Below are positions 45,625 to 55,350 of a stretch of DNA of 64,000 bases, piece after piece (position 1 is the stretch's first letter; each line of letters starts with the position of its first letter). Source of the stretch: Aurantimonas sp. 22II-16-19i. Its GTDB lineage: Bacteria; Pseudomonadota; Alphaproteobacteria; Rhizobiales; Rhizobiaceae. Made by a program: the position numbers and the translations under genes. The notes beneath the pieces are model-generated. The model made no database searches. It saw nothing but the letters and a program-made list of their open reading frames with translations, and was not told the DNA's origin. The stretch covers positions 1-64,000 of the forward strand of contig NZ_AQQS01000028.1 of assembly GCF_002088275.1 (NCBI RefSeq). The letters run 5' to 3'.

Positions 45625-46688
45625 TGGCGCGTGTCGAAGTCCAGAACGTCAGCCTCACCTTCGGCGCCCACAAGGCGGTGGACGACGTCTCGATCGCCTT
45701 CGAGGACGGCGGCTTCTATGCCCTGCTCGGCCCCTCCGGCTCCGGCAAGACGACGCTCCTGCGCATGATCGCCGGCTTCGAGTTCCCCGACCAGGGCTCG
45801 ATCCGCATCGACGGCGAGGCGGTGGAAAACGTGCCGGTGAACCGGCGGCGCATCGGCATGGTGTTCCAGAACTATGCGCTGTTTCCGAACATGAGCGTCG
45901 AGGGCAACGTCGCCTTCGGGCTCGAGGTGCGGGGCGAGACGGGCGAGGCCGTGCGCCGGGCGGTGGCCGAGGCGCTGGACCTCGTGCAGCTGGGCGCGCT
46001 TGCCAAGCGCCGGCCGCACCAGCTCTCCGGCGGCCAGCGCCAGCGCGTCGCGCTCGCCCGGGCCATCGTCACCAAGCCGCGGGTGCTGCTCCTCGACGAG
46101 CCGTTGTCGGCCCTCGACAAGGCGCTGCGCACCGACATGCAGGTGGAGCTGAAGCGGATCCAGCGCGAGGTCGGCGTCACCACCATCTTCGTCACCCACG
46201 ACCAGGACGAGGCGCTGTCGATCTCCGACCGGATCGGCATCCTGAAGGACGGCAGGATCGTCCAGGAGGGCGCGCCGGAGGAGATCTATGACCGGCCGAA
46301 GAGCGAATTCGCCGCGACCTTCCTCGGTGAGGCCAACATCCTCACCGGCGAGGTTTCCGGCGGCCGGCTGCGGCTCGACGAAGTCACCGCGATCGCCCTG
46401 CCGCAGGGAACGAGCGCCGCCGCCGGCCGGCTGCGCTGCGCGATCCGCCCCGAGCGCGTGCGGATCGCGGCCGCGCCGGCAGGCGTTGACGGGGACCGGG
46501 CGGGGCAGCTTCGCGGCACCGTCGTCCGTCGCTTGTTCTCGGGCAGCGCCAGCACCTATTTCGTCGACTGCACCGGCCGGGAGATGAAGGCCATCGTCCA
46601 GCGCGGCGGCGGCGCCGACATCGCCGTCGGCACGCCCGTCGCCCTCGGCTGGGACCCGGCCGATCTGATCCCGCTTCCGGCTGCCTGA
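45624..46688 (+). CDS. Polyamine-type ABC transporter ATPase (PotA-like)
   Basis: This 354-residue ATPase energises the importer. Walker A is GPSGSGKTT near residue 35, the signature LSGGQRQRVALARAI, Walker B VLLLDEPLSALD and H-loop VTHDQDEALSISD. The C-terminal TOBE domain spans ~285-354. Its last 35 codons and the 22 bases after the stop recur at 48533-48659 with about ten changes in 127 bases. That makes this gene end one arm of a direct duplication that brackets the next genes. It is the last gene of the operon. Confidence 0.93.
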   Translation: MARVEVQNVSLTFGAHKAVDDVSIAFEDGGFYALLGPSGSGKTTLLRMIAGFEFPDQGSIRIDGEAVENVPVNRRRIGMVFQNYALFPNMSVEGNVAFGLEVRGETGEAVRRAVAEALDLVQLGALAKRRPHQLSGGQRQRVALARAIVTKPRVLLLDEPLSALDKALRTDMQVELKRIQREVGVTTIFVTHDQDEALSISDRIGILKDGRIVQEGAPEEIYDRPKSEFAATFLGEANILTGEVSGGRLRLDEVTAIALPQGTSAAAGRLRCAIRPERVRIAAAPAGVDGDRAGQLRGTVVRRLFSGSASTYFVDCTGREMKAIVQRGGGADIAVGTPVALGWDPADLIPLPAA

Positions 46689-46710
46689 GGCGGAAGAGGA
46701 CGCAAGGCCG
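46584..46710 (+). repeat. Direct repeat A: 3' end of ABC ATPase gene
   Basis: These 127 bases (final codons plus downstream GGCGGAAGAGG region) are repeated in the same orientation at 48533-48659 with about 92% identity counted by eye. The two copies bracket 1.8 kb holding the radical-SAM gene and the urtE remnant. Confidence 0.85.
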
Positions 46711-46963
46711 GTCGGCCCTGCACCGGCGACGAGAACGGGGACGGTGGGGCTCGGCACGGCATCTCTCCCCTGTCATTTTCAGAGGATTGGTGCACGCGGG
46801 CGGACGACGGTCAAGAAATGGGGAGCATGCGCCGCCCGACCGGTGGCAGGGGTTCGAGATTGAACTCGCCACCGAGGCCGCTTAGGCTGCCGCGTGACCG
46901 TGGCTGCGTGCCCCGTGGTATCCAACGAGGGTTGAGTGGTCCCCCCTCACCCGGAGCAACTCG

Positions 46964-47947
46964 ATGACCGAGCGCAAGCGTTGCACCTGGGTGCATGACA
47001 GCCTGTACATCCGGGAGAACGGCGACGTTTTTCCCTGCTGCCACCTGCAGCCCGCCGCTGTCGGCAACATCTACAAGACCAGCCTGAAGACCATCTACAA
47101 TGACGAGCGCATCAAGACGTTCCGCCAGCAGGAGATCGATGGAACGCTGAAGTGCATGAAGGGCTGCACCCTGCCGCAGGTCTCGCCGGTCGAGCCGATG
47201 CTGGACCACGACTACGACCAGGACCTGAAGCGGGTGCTGTTCAGCTTCGGCGAGAAATGCAACATCCGTTGCATCATGTGCTCGCAGAATCACGACAGCC
47301 GCGTCGAGCTCACCGAAGAAGTCATCACGCAGAACATCGAGATCCCGAAGTCGCGGCCCACCGTGACCCTGCTCGGCGGCGAGCCGCTGATCCTGAAGTC
47401 GGCGAAGCGCTTCATCGATCACTGGGCCGGCCACGGCGCAAAGATGGCGCTCCTGACCAATGGGACGGCGCTGAGCGAGGATATGGCGCGCAAGATCGCC
47501 GAGAATTTCAGCATCATCTCCTTCTCGCTGAACGCCGCGACCAAGGAAATCCACGAGACCGTCAATGCCGGTTCGCGGTTCGAGAAGGTCGTTCGCAATG
47601 TCGGACGCATGATCGAGGCGAAGAAGCAGGCGAAGACGAAGGTCGTCATCGTCGGGCACATGACCATCGTCGTCGAGAACGTCCACGAAATTCCGGACTT
47701 CATCCGGAAGAGGGACGAATTCGGCTTCGAGCACATCAATTTCGGGTACGACAAGAAGGTGCCGCCCTATCTCGCGGACAATCCGGAATTGAAGGACGAG
47801 TTGATCCGGGCGATCGCGGTGGAAGTCGCCCGGGAGCACAATCCCCGGAGGATCGACCTCCACCGGTTGCGCCTGCTGGGCCTCGTCGGGCAGCCGGGCG
47901 CGCGGGCGCCGGTGCCGGTCTCGGCGCCATCGCTGGCGACCGCCTGA
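46964..47947 (+). CDS. Radical SAM protein with N-terminal SPASM-like cluster domain
   Basis: This 327-residue protein has a radical-SAM core with CNIRCIMC (C99, C103, C106) and the GGEPL motif, so it binds a 4Fe-4S cluster and S-adenosylmethionine. Ahead of it lies a SPASM-like segment (C7, C25, C26, C64, C68; NGDVFPCCHLQP, GNIYKTSLKTIYND) that normally sits at the C-terminus of such enzymes. The order is therefore permuted. SPASM proteins modify peptides, sugars or other enzymes, but no precursor peptide or partner is visible. The gene lies alone between duplicated ATPase ends, suggesting acquisition. ATG 46964 follows GGAG with suitable spacing. Confidence 0.82.
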   Translation: MTERKRCTWVHDSLYIRENGDVFPCCHLQPAAVGNIYKTSLKTIYNDERIKTFRQQEIDGTLKCMKGCTLPQVSPVEPMLDHDYDQDLKRVLFSFGEKCNIRCIMCSQNHDSRVELTEEVITQNIEIPKSRPTVTLLGGEPLILKSAKRFIDHWAGHGAKMALLTNGTALSEDMARKIAENFSIISFSLNAATKEIHETVNAGSRFEKVVRNVGRMIEAKKQAKTKVVIVGHMTIVVENVHEIPDFIRKRDEFGFEHINFGYDKKVPPYLADNPELKDELIRAIAVEVAREHNPRRIDLHRLRLLGLVGQPGARAPVPVSAPSLATA

Positions 47948-48030
47948 CCCTCTTCATCGGCAGCAGACGCGGCACTGAATCACAGCAATTGGCCGGCGGC
48001 CCGTCTTCGGTCCGACGATTGCTTCCAGGC

Positions 48031-48527
48031 TCAGACGGTCAGGTGGCGCCGCACTTCCGCCTCGTCGCGGGCCATCACCGCACGGTCGCCGGCGACCACG
48101 ACCTCGCCGCGATCCAAGACGACGAAGTCATCGGCGAGGTCGCGGGCGAAGTCGAAGTACTGCTCGACCAGGACGATCGCCATCGTGCCCTGTTCGCGCA
48201 GCCATTCGATGGCCCGGCCGATGTCCTTGATGATCGACGGCTGGATGCCCTCGGTCGGCTCGTCGAGCAGGAGCAGACGCGGCCGCGTCACGAGCGCCCG
48301 GCCGATCGCCAACTGCTGCTGCTGGCCGCCGGACAGGTCGCCACCGCGCCGCCCGAGCATCGACTTCAGCACCGGAAACAGCTCGAAGATCGTGTCGGGA
48401 ATGGTGCGGTCGCGGCGGTGGAGGGGCGCGAAGCCCGTCTCGAGGTTCTCCTTCACCGACAGGAGCGGGAAGATCTCGCGTCCCTGGGGCACCATCGCCA
48501 CGCCGCGCCGGGCCCGGTCATAGGGGG
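48031..48527 (-). pseudogene. 5'-truncated urea/branched-chain ABC ATPase (UrtE-like) remnant
   Basis: The minus strand encodes only the C-terminal two thirds of a UrtE/LivF-type ATPase, from RARRGVAMVPQGREIFPLLS through LSGGQQQQLAIGRALVTRPR, Walker B LLLLDEPTEG and EQYFDFARDLADDFVVLDRG. The Walker A region is absent. Homology stops where the ATPase-end duplicate begins at 48533, so this is a broken gene joined to foreign sequence. The frame stays open further upstream only through unrelated sequence. It cannot bind ATP normally and no urt partners are present. Confidence 0.82.
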
Positions 48528-48532
48528 CGATA

Positions 48533-48637
48533 ATGAAGGCCATCGTCCAGCGCGGCGGCAGCGCCGACATCGCCGTCGGTTCGCTTGTCGCCCTCGACTG
48601 GGACCCGGCCGACCTGATCCCGCTTCCGGCCGCCTGA
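48533..48637 (+). pseudogene. Fragment of a second polyamine-type ABC ATPase gene (3' end)
   Basis: An open stretch of 34 codons reading MKAIVQRGGSADIAVG... to IPLPAA and stop copies the end of the PotA-like gene at 46584-46688. No upstream part of an ATPase is attached, since the sequence before it belongs to the urtE remnant on the other strand. It is a leftover of duplication or recombination, not a gene. Confidence 0.8.
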
Positions 48638-48659
48638 GGCGGAAGAGGGCGCAAGGCAG
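48533..48659 (+). repeat. Direct repeat B: duplicated ATPase gene end
   Basis: This is the second copy of the 127-base repeat, including the bases after the stop codon. The similarity ends near 48660, after which the sequence leads to the cupin regulator gene. Confidence 0.85.
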
Positions 48660-48799
48660 GCGAAATGTCCGGCATGGTCCGGCTTGCGGGCTTCATCCGA
48701 TGCGGCGCCTCTCCGCCTCGCGAGCCCGGTGTGTTTCCTGACAGTTGAAATCCGTTCACCCGGAGGATAGCTGCAGGGACGATGCGGGGAGTGATCGAC

Positions 48800-49498
48800 A
48801 TGTCCGGGCCAGGCGAGACGACCAGCCGAGCGAGCAAGGGCGGGAGCAAGGACGGGGGCGGCACGTCGCCGGGCCTGACGCAGGATCCCCATGCGGTCCG
48901 CGAGGCCAAGGTGAACAATCTCGAGGCGGCGATCGGCCACGAGGTCCGGGCCTTCCGCAAGAAGCTCGGCATCACCGTCAGCGACCTCGCCTCGGCGACG
49001 GGCGTCTCGCTCGGCATGCTGTCGAAGATCGAGAACGGCAACATCTCGCCGTCGCTGACGACGCTCCAGGCCCTGTCGCGGGCCCTCGGCGTGCCGCTCA
49101 CCGCCTTCTTCCGGCGCTTCGAGGAGACCCGCAACGCCGTCTTCGTCCGGGCCGGCGAAGGCGTCGAGCTGGAGCGGCGCGGCACAAGGGCCGGCCACCA
49201 GTACAACCTCCTCGGCCATATCGACAACAACACCAGCGGCGTCACCGTCGAGCCCTATCTGATCACGCTGACCACCGATTCCGACGTCTTCCCGACCTTC
49301 CAGCACGACGGCATGGAGTTCCTCTACATGCTGGACGGCGAGGTCGTGTATCGCCACGCGGGCAGCCGCTACCACATGCGGCCCGGCGACAGCTTCTTCT
49401 TCGACGCCGACGCGCCGCATGGGCCGGAGGAGCTGGTGAAGCTGCCGGCGCGCTATCTGTCCATCATCTGCTACCCGCAGCAGGGCCGCACCGGCTGA
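48800..49498 (+). CDS. XRE helix-turn-helix regulator with cupin domain (PuuR-like)
   Basis: This 232-residue protein has an XRE-type DNA-binding domain (VRAFRKKLGITVSDLASATGVS, core SDLASATGVSLGMLSKIENG) and a C-terminal cupin (FPTFQHDGMEFLYMLDGEVVYRHAG core HDGMEFLYMLDGEV; MRPGDSFFFDADAPHGPE). This pairing is typical of PuuR-like regulators of amine or amino-acid metabolism. ATG 48800 follows GGGGAG at good spacing; ATG 48782 is an alternative. It lies next to the fragment of a polyamine-type ATPase, so it may once have stood directly behind that operon. The ligand is unknown. Confidence 0.87.
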   Translation: MSGPGETTSRASKGGSKDGGGTSPGLTQDPHAVREAKVNNLEAAIGHEVRAFRKKLGITVSDLASATGVSLGMLSKIENGNISPSLTTLQALSRALGVPLTAFFRRFEETRNAVFVRAGEGVELERRGTRAGHQYNLLGHIDNNTSGVTVEPYLITLTTDSDVFPTFQHDGMEFLYMLDGEVVYRHAGSRYHMRPGDSFFFDADAPHGPEELVKLPARYLSIICYPQQGRTG

Positions 49499-49546
49499 GG
49501 CAGCGCGTCCGGATCGACGCCGGGAGATGGGTGCCGACCCGCGATC

Positions 49547-49588
49547 CCGTCTCCGCACTTCCGTCTCCGCGCTCCCGTCTCCGCGCTT
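49547..49588. repeat. Three tandem copies of a 14-bp unit
   Basis: CCGTCTCCGCACTT, CCGTCTCCGCGCTC and CCGTCTCCGCGCTT follow each other directly. They lie between the cupin regulator and amt. The function is unknown; they may be regulator-binding or simple slippage repeats. Confidence 0.75.
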
Positions 49589-49648
49589 TGGGAACTGCCG
49601 TCGCGCCGCCTGCCCGGCAGCTGGAGCCTGCGCACAGAATTCGTTCAG

Positions 49649-49665
49649 TGTGCAAATATTGCGCA
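49649..49665. promoter_or_regulatory. Palindromic activator-type site (NtrC-like) upstream of amt
   Basis: TGTGCAAATATTGCGCA is a 17-bp palindrome with one mismatch, in AT-rich surroundings. Its TGYGCA half-sites resemble NtrC enhancers (TGCAC-type). A further TGCGCA half-site lies at 49629-49634. Assignment to NtrC is inference. Confidence 0.5.
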
Positions 49666-49838
49666 CGGCGCCCTTGCGCGCCGCGTCCCGATGCCGGCAC
49701 AGGAGGCGGCGCCGGCAACCTTCCGCAGGGGCATTCGTTCCCAATAGCTCCCTTTCGGCGCGAAATCCTGCCCTTCAGCGGGCGGATGCGGCTGTCGGTG
49801 GAGAAAATACGCCCGGATGACGCTCTTCTTGCGCCAGC

Positions 49839-49854
49839 TGGCACGATTCTCGCT
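49839..49854 (+). promoter_or_regulatory. Sigma-54 promoter of the ammonium transporter gene
   Basis: TGGCACGATTCTCGCT matches the -24/-12 consensus TGGCACG-N4-TTGCW with one change and keeps the obligatory GG-N10-GC spacing. It lies 77 bp before the amt ATG. Nitrogen control of amt by sigma-54 and NtrC is well established in proteobacteria. Confidence 0.75.
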
Positions 49855-49930
49855 TCGGTGAACATCGTTTCCCCTGAGTAGTCGCCACCGGGCGACGGAC
49901 TCCGACCGTGCTTCGCCGAAGGAGAATCCC

Positions 49931-51298
49931 ATGGAACAGCAGCTCATCGAACTCGGGCAGAAGGTGGCGGCGCTCGAAGCGAGCGCCAAGATCTCCGATG
50001 CCGTCAACATGGAGATCTTCTACTGGTGGTGCACCGCCCTGATGATCACCATCCACGCCGGCTTCCTCGCCTATGAGATGGGCGCGTCGCGGGCCAAGAA
50101 CGTGCTGGCGGCGGGGACCAAGAACCTCCTCGCCTTCGCCTTCGTGGTGCCGACCTTCTTCTTCTTCGGCTGGTGGATCTACAACGCCTTTCCGACCGGC
50201 CTGACCATCTCCGACGGGGCGGACGCCGCCCTGCCCTGGTCGAGCGCCATGGGCCCGAACCTGTCCGACAACGCCACCGGCGTGTTCTGGGCGGCCTTCG
50301 CGCTGTTCGCCGCGACCACCGCCTCGATCATGTCCGGCGCGGTGATCGAGCGGATCCGCCTGACCGCCTTCCTGATGCTGTCGATCGTGCTCGGCTCGGT
50401 GATCTGGATCCTCGCGGCGGCCTGGGGCTGGCATCCGGCCGGCTGGCTGACGACGGAATTCGGCTTCCACGACGTCGGCGCCGCCGGCTGCGTCCATCTC
50501 GTCGCCGGCGCCTTCACCCTCGGCGTCCTGATCAATCTCGGCCCGCGCATCGGCAAGTACAATGCCGACGGCACGCCGAACGCCATCAAGGCCCATTCGG
50601 TGCCGCTCACCGTCGTCGGCCTGATGCTGATCATCGTCGGCTTCTTCGGCTTCCTCGGCGGCTGCATCATCTACAATTCCGGCGCCCAGTGGACCAACAT
50701 CTTCGGCCAGCCGACGACCCTGTCGGCCTTCGCCTTCAACACCGTCATGGGGTTTGCCGGCGGCATCATCGGCGGCTGGGTGAAGACCCGCGACCCGTTC
50801 TGGATGATGTCCTGCGGCCTCGTCGGCATCATCTCCGTGGCCTCGGGCCTCGACCTCTGGTACCCGCCGCTGGCCTTCGCCATCGCCGCCGTCGCCGGCT
50901 TCGTCGCCCCGATGATCGCCACCGCCATCGAGCGCGCCGGCATCGACGACGCGGTCGGTGCGGTCGCCGTCCATGGCGCAGGCGGAGCGATGGGCGTCCT
51001 CGCCGTCGGCCTCTTCGCCGCCGGCTACCCCAATGTCGGCGAGATGCCGCCGGTGTCGCTGACCGGCCAGCTCGTCGGCCTCGTGGTGATGGGGGCCCTC
51101 GGCTTCATCCCCGGCTACGCGATGTCCGCCGTCATGAAGGCGACGGGCACTCTGCGGGTGCCGCGGGACGTCGAGATCATGGGCCTCGACCTCGTCGAGG
51201 TGCCGATCGAGGCCTATCCGGAAGGCATGACCCGCCCGGCCGTGCCGGTGATGTCGCCGCTCGGCACCGGCACCCCGGCCGCCGTTCCCGCCGAATAG
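49931..51298 (+). CDS. amt: Ammonium transporter (Amt family)
   Basis: This 455-residue inner-membrane protein has about 11 helices and imports ammonium. The twin pore histidines are in CVHLVAGAF (His near 188) and VAVHGAGGAMG (His near 347). NAVNM-type opening DAVNMEIFYWWCTALMITIH lacks the cleaved signal seen in enterobacterial AmtB. Most amtB genes follow glnK, but no PII gene is adjacent here; instead a 58-residue membrane protein follows. A sigma-54 promoter precedes it. Ammonium released by the nic and sox pathways is a possible local source. Confidence 0.93.
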   Translation: MEQQLIELGQKVAALEASAKISDAVNMEIFYWWCTALMITIHAGFLAYEMGASRAKNVLAAGTKNLLAFAFVVPTFFFFGWWIYNAFPTGLTISDGADAALPWSSAMGPNLSDNATGVFWAAFALFAATTASIMSGAVIERIRLTAFLMLSIVLGSVIWILAAAWGWHPAGWLTTEFGFHDVGAAGCVHLVAGAFTLGVLINLGPRIGKYNADGTPNAIKAHSVPLTVVGLMLIIVGFFGFLGGCIIYNSGAQWTNIFGQPTTLSAFAFNTVMGFAGGIIGGWVKTRDPFWMMSCGLVGIISVASGLDLWYPPLAFAIAAVAGFVAPMIATAIERAGIDDAVGAVAVHGAGGAMGVLAVGLFAAGYPNVGEMPPVSLTGQLVGLVVMGALGFIPGYAMSAVMKATGTLRVPRDVEIMGLDLVEVPIEAYPEGMTRPAVPVMSPLGTGTPAAVPAE

Positions 51299-51328
51299 GA
51301 CCGCAACGCCAGAGAAGGACACGCGACC

Positions 51329-51505
51329 ATGAACACATCGCCCATCACCCAGTGGGACGGCACTGAAGCCTATTTCACCTTCGCCAACTCCGGCTTCGGC
51401 ACGGCGGTCTGCCTCATCGCTTCGATCGCCATCGTCGCCGGGGCCATCTGGTACGGCACCCGCCACGAGAGCCGCGACTTCCAGAAGTTCCACGGCAAGG
51501 GCTGA
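51329..51505 (+). CDS. 58-residue single-helix membrane protein downstream of amt
   Basis: ATG 51329 follows AAGGA at good spacing, 30 bp after the amt stop. The product begins MNTSPITQWDGTEAYFTFAN, has one hydrophobic helix (AVCLIASIAIVAGAIWYG) and a basic, His-containing tail ending FQKFHGKG. Codon use and reading frame look genuine. I do not recognise a family. Co-transcription with amt suggests a small regulator or stabiliser of the transporter. Confidence 0.75.
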   Translation: MNTSPITQWDGTEAYFTFANSGFGTAVCLIASIAIVAGAIWYGTRHESRDFQKFHGKG

Positions 51506-51625
51506 CCCCGGCGACGGGGACAGTCTCGGGGCGGCCGGCGGTCTTTCGCCGGCCCCTCGTGGTGGAAGACCGGACGACGAATGGCCCGCCGCCGGTGACC
51601 GGCGGCGGGCACCGGCTACGCCGGC

Positions 51626-53386
<1,761 letters not shown>

Positions 53387-53603
53387 GATGATCCGGTGTC
53401 GGCCGGCGGGGATGCGGCGGTGTCGGGCGTGCGGACGCGGGGGCGTGCGGCGCCCGGCCGGGATAGCCGACGCGCGGTGCAAAATCGAGGCTTGACTGAC
53501 GAATCGTCGTGTTCGAGGCACGCCGATGATAGCTCTTCGACAGCGCCCGGACGGGCAAGGTCGCTTTCACGTCGCCTCCAGGCGAACATCCGGGGATCAT
53601 CCG

Positions 53604-54665
53604 ATGCAGTCACCCGTCGTCTTCGATGGCCACAACGATGCGCTCCTGCGCCTCTACATGGAGGGCGGCGAGGCGGCGATCGCGGCCTTCCTTGCAGGCG
53701 GCACGTCCGGCCACATCGATCTCGCCAAGGCTGCGGCGGGCAATTTTCGAGGCGGGCTCTTCGCCATCTTCCCGCCCTCGCCGCGGGGCGGGCTCGATCT
53801 GTCCCGCTTCGGGACGAACGGTTACGACATGGCGATGCCGGCGCCACTGGAGATCGCCGAAGCCACGGCCTCGACCATCGCCATGGCGTCGATCCTGTTC
53901 CGGCTGGAGCGCGGCTCGAAGGGGGCCTTCCGGGTCTGCCGGTCGGTCGCCGACATCCGCTCGGCCCTCGCAGGCGGGGCGATGGCGGCGGTGATGCACA
54001 TCGAGGGCGCCGAGGCGATCGACGCCGACCTGGCAACGCTCGACGTGCTGCATGCGGCGGGGCTGCGGTCGATCGGGATGGTCTGGAGCCGCGACAACAT
54101 CTTCGCCCATGGCGTGCCGATGCGGTTTCCGTCCTCGCCGGACATCGGCGAGGGACTCACAGATGCAGGAAAGCGGCTGGTCGCCCGCTGCAACGCGCTC
54201 GGCATCCTCCTCGACCTGTCGCATCTGAACGAAAAGGGCTTCTGGGACGTCGCCCGGCTGTCGGACGCGCCGCTGGTCGCAACCCACTCCAACGTCCATG
54301 CGCTCTGCCCGGTCAGCCGCAACCTCACCGACAAGCAACTCGCCGCGATCGCCGAGAGCCGGGGCGTCGTCGGGCTGAACTTCGCGACCGCCTTCCTGCG
54401 GGAAGACGGATGGATGACCGCCGACACCGGCCTCGACGTCATGATCCGCCATCTCGACGGCCTCGTCGAGCGGCTGGGCGAGGACGGCGTCGCGCTCGGC
54501 TCGGACTTCGACGGGGCGGTGATCCCCGCCCCGATCGGCGATGCGAGCGGCCTGCCGAAGCTGTTCGAGGCGATGCGTCGCCACGGCTATGGCGAGGCGC
54601 TGATCGACAAGATCGCCCATCGGAACTGGCTGGACGTGCTGGAGCGGACGTTCAGGCCGGTGTGA
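53604..54665 (+). CDS. Membrane dipeptidase (peptidase M19)
   Basis: This 353-residue zinc dipeptidase has the M19 metal ligands in FDGHNDALLRL (H and D), the bridging glutamate in HIEGAEAIDADL, LDLSHLNEKGF, and THSNVHALCPVSRNLTD. A late DFDGAVIPAPIGDASGL segment is typical. It hydrolyses dipeptides, in some members with D-amino acids. No signal peptide is seen, so it acts in the cytoplasm. ATG 53604 precedes the family start; the frame stays open to 53526. It has no obvious operon partner. Confidence 0.9.
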   Translation: MQSPVVFDGHNDALLRLYMEGGEAAIAAFLAGGTSGHIDLAKAAAGNFRGGLFAIFPPSPRGGLDLSRFGTNGYDMAMPAPLEIAEATASTIAMASILFRLERGSKGAFRVCRSVADIRSALAGGAMAAVMHIEGAEAIDADLATLDVLHAAGLRSIGMVWSRDNIFAHGVPMRFPSSPDIGEGLTDAGKRLVARCNALGILLDLSHLNEKGFWDVARLSDAPLVATHSNVHALCPVSRNLTDKQLAAIAESRGVVGLNFATAFLREDGWMTADTGLDVMIRHLDGLVERLGEDGVALGSDFDGAVIPAPIGDASGLPKLFEAMRRHGYGEALIDKIAHRNWLDVLERTFRPV

Positions 54666-54677
54666 GTTGGCTGACCC

Positions 54678-55274
54678 TCAGCGCAGATAGCCGGCGATGG
54701 CGGCGCGCACAAGGCCGGTGAGTTCCTCCTCCAGCCGCTCGACGGTGACGCCGGCATAGCGGCTTTCCAGCGAGACCGTCACGACGCCGTGGACGGCGGA
54801 GAACAGCGTGCGGGCGCGCAGGAAGACGCCGTCGGCGCCGAGATCGGGATAGAGTTCGGCAAGCGGCGCGGCGGGATATTCGAACAGCCGCGCCTGGTCG
54901 GCGCGGATGTCGGAGACGAGGGCCCCCTCCTCCTGCGGCGCATATTCGAAGAGGGCGCGCCAGAGCGGCGTCTCCTCGCGAGCGAAGGCGAGGTAGCAGC
55001 GGGCGAAGGCGACGAGGCGCTCGACCGGCTGCGCCTGGGCCGCGTCCCGCTCGAGCCGCGCCTCCAGCCGGCGCAGGGTCTTCGCGTTCACCGTCATGAT
55101 CGCCTCGTCGAGGGAGGCGAAGACGCCGTAGAGCTGGCCGTTCGAGACGCCGGAGCGGGCGATCACGTCGCGCAGCCGCACCGCCCGCACGCCGCGCTCG
55201 ATCATCAGGCGCTCGGTGGCTTCGACCACGTCGGCCCGCACCTCATCGGCATCTCTGACGGGACCTCTGGGCAT
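54678..55274 (-). CDS. TetR-family regulator
   Basis: This 198-residue protein has a TetR-type helix-turn-helix at residues ~20-65 (ATERLMIERGVRAVRLRDVIARSGVSNGQLYGVFASL, core RDVIARSGVSNGQLYGVF) and a variable helical ligand domain. ATG 55274 has GAGG nine bases upstream; ATG 55283 is in frame. It is divergent from a PspA-like gene. Two AAGAGC-N3-GCTCTT palindromes occupy the gap, so it probably represses both itself and the envelope-stress module. Confidence 0.87.
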   Translation of the reverse strand: MPRGPVRDADEVRADVVEATERLMIERGVRAVRLRDVIARSGVSNGQLYGVFASLDEAIMTVNAKTLRRLEARLERDAAQAQPVERLVAFARCYLAFAREETPLWRALFEYAPQEEGALVSDIRADQARLFEYPAAPLAELYPDLGADGVFLRARTLFSAVHGVVTVSLESRYAGVTVERLEEELTGLVRAAIAGYLR

Positions 55275-55295
55275 CGGCTGCATCCTCGGTTTTTT

Positions 55296-55310
55296 AAGAG
55301 CAACGCTCTT
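55296..55310. promoter_or_regulatory. TetR operator 1
   Basis: AAGAGCAACGCTCTT has perfect 6-bp arms. It lies 22 bp upstream of the TetR start codon, suited to autoregulation. It matches operator 2. Confidence 0.78.
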
Positions 55311-55350
55311 TTAGCGATTGACAGCCGCGAAATCCAGCGTATGGTGCCGA

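Larger units (their letters stand above)
49499..49930. other. Regulatory region upstream of amt
   Basis: No gene is seen in these 432 bases. They hold a 3 x 14-bp tandem repeat at 49547-49588, a palindrome resembling an activator site at 49649-49665, and a sigma-54 promoter at 49839-49854. The layout (distal site about 185 bp upstream of a -24/-12 promoter) fits NtrC control. Confidence 0.6.

Noticed and set aside
46584-48659. Composite transposon with ATPase-derived ends
   Set aside because: The repeats contain only the end of a transporter gene and no transposase lies between them. Homologous recombination or duplication is the simpler reading.
48528-49245. Upstream extension of the urtE frame as an intact N-terminus
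   Set aside because: The extension has no ABC motifs, crosses the ATPase-end duplicate and runs antisense to the cupin regulator. The gene is truncated.
49547-49588. CRISPR array
   Set aside because: Only three directly adjoining 14-base units with no spacers and no cas genes; it is a simple tandem repeat.
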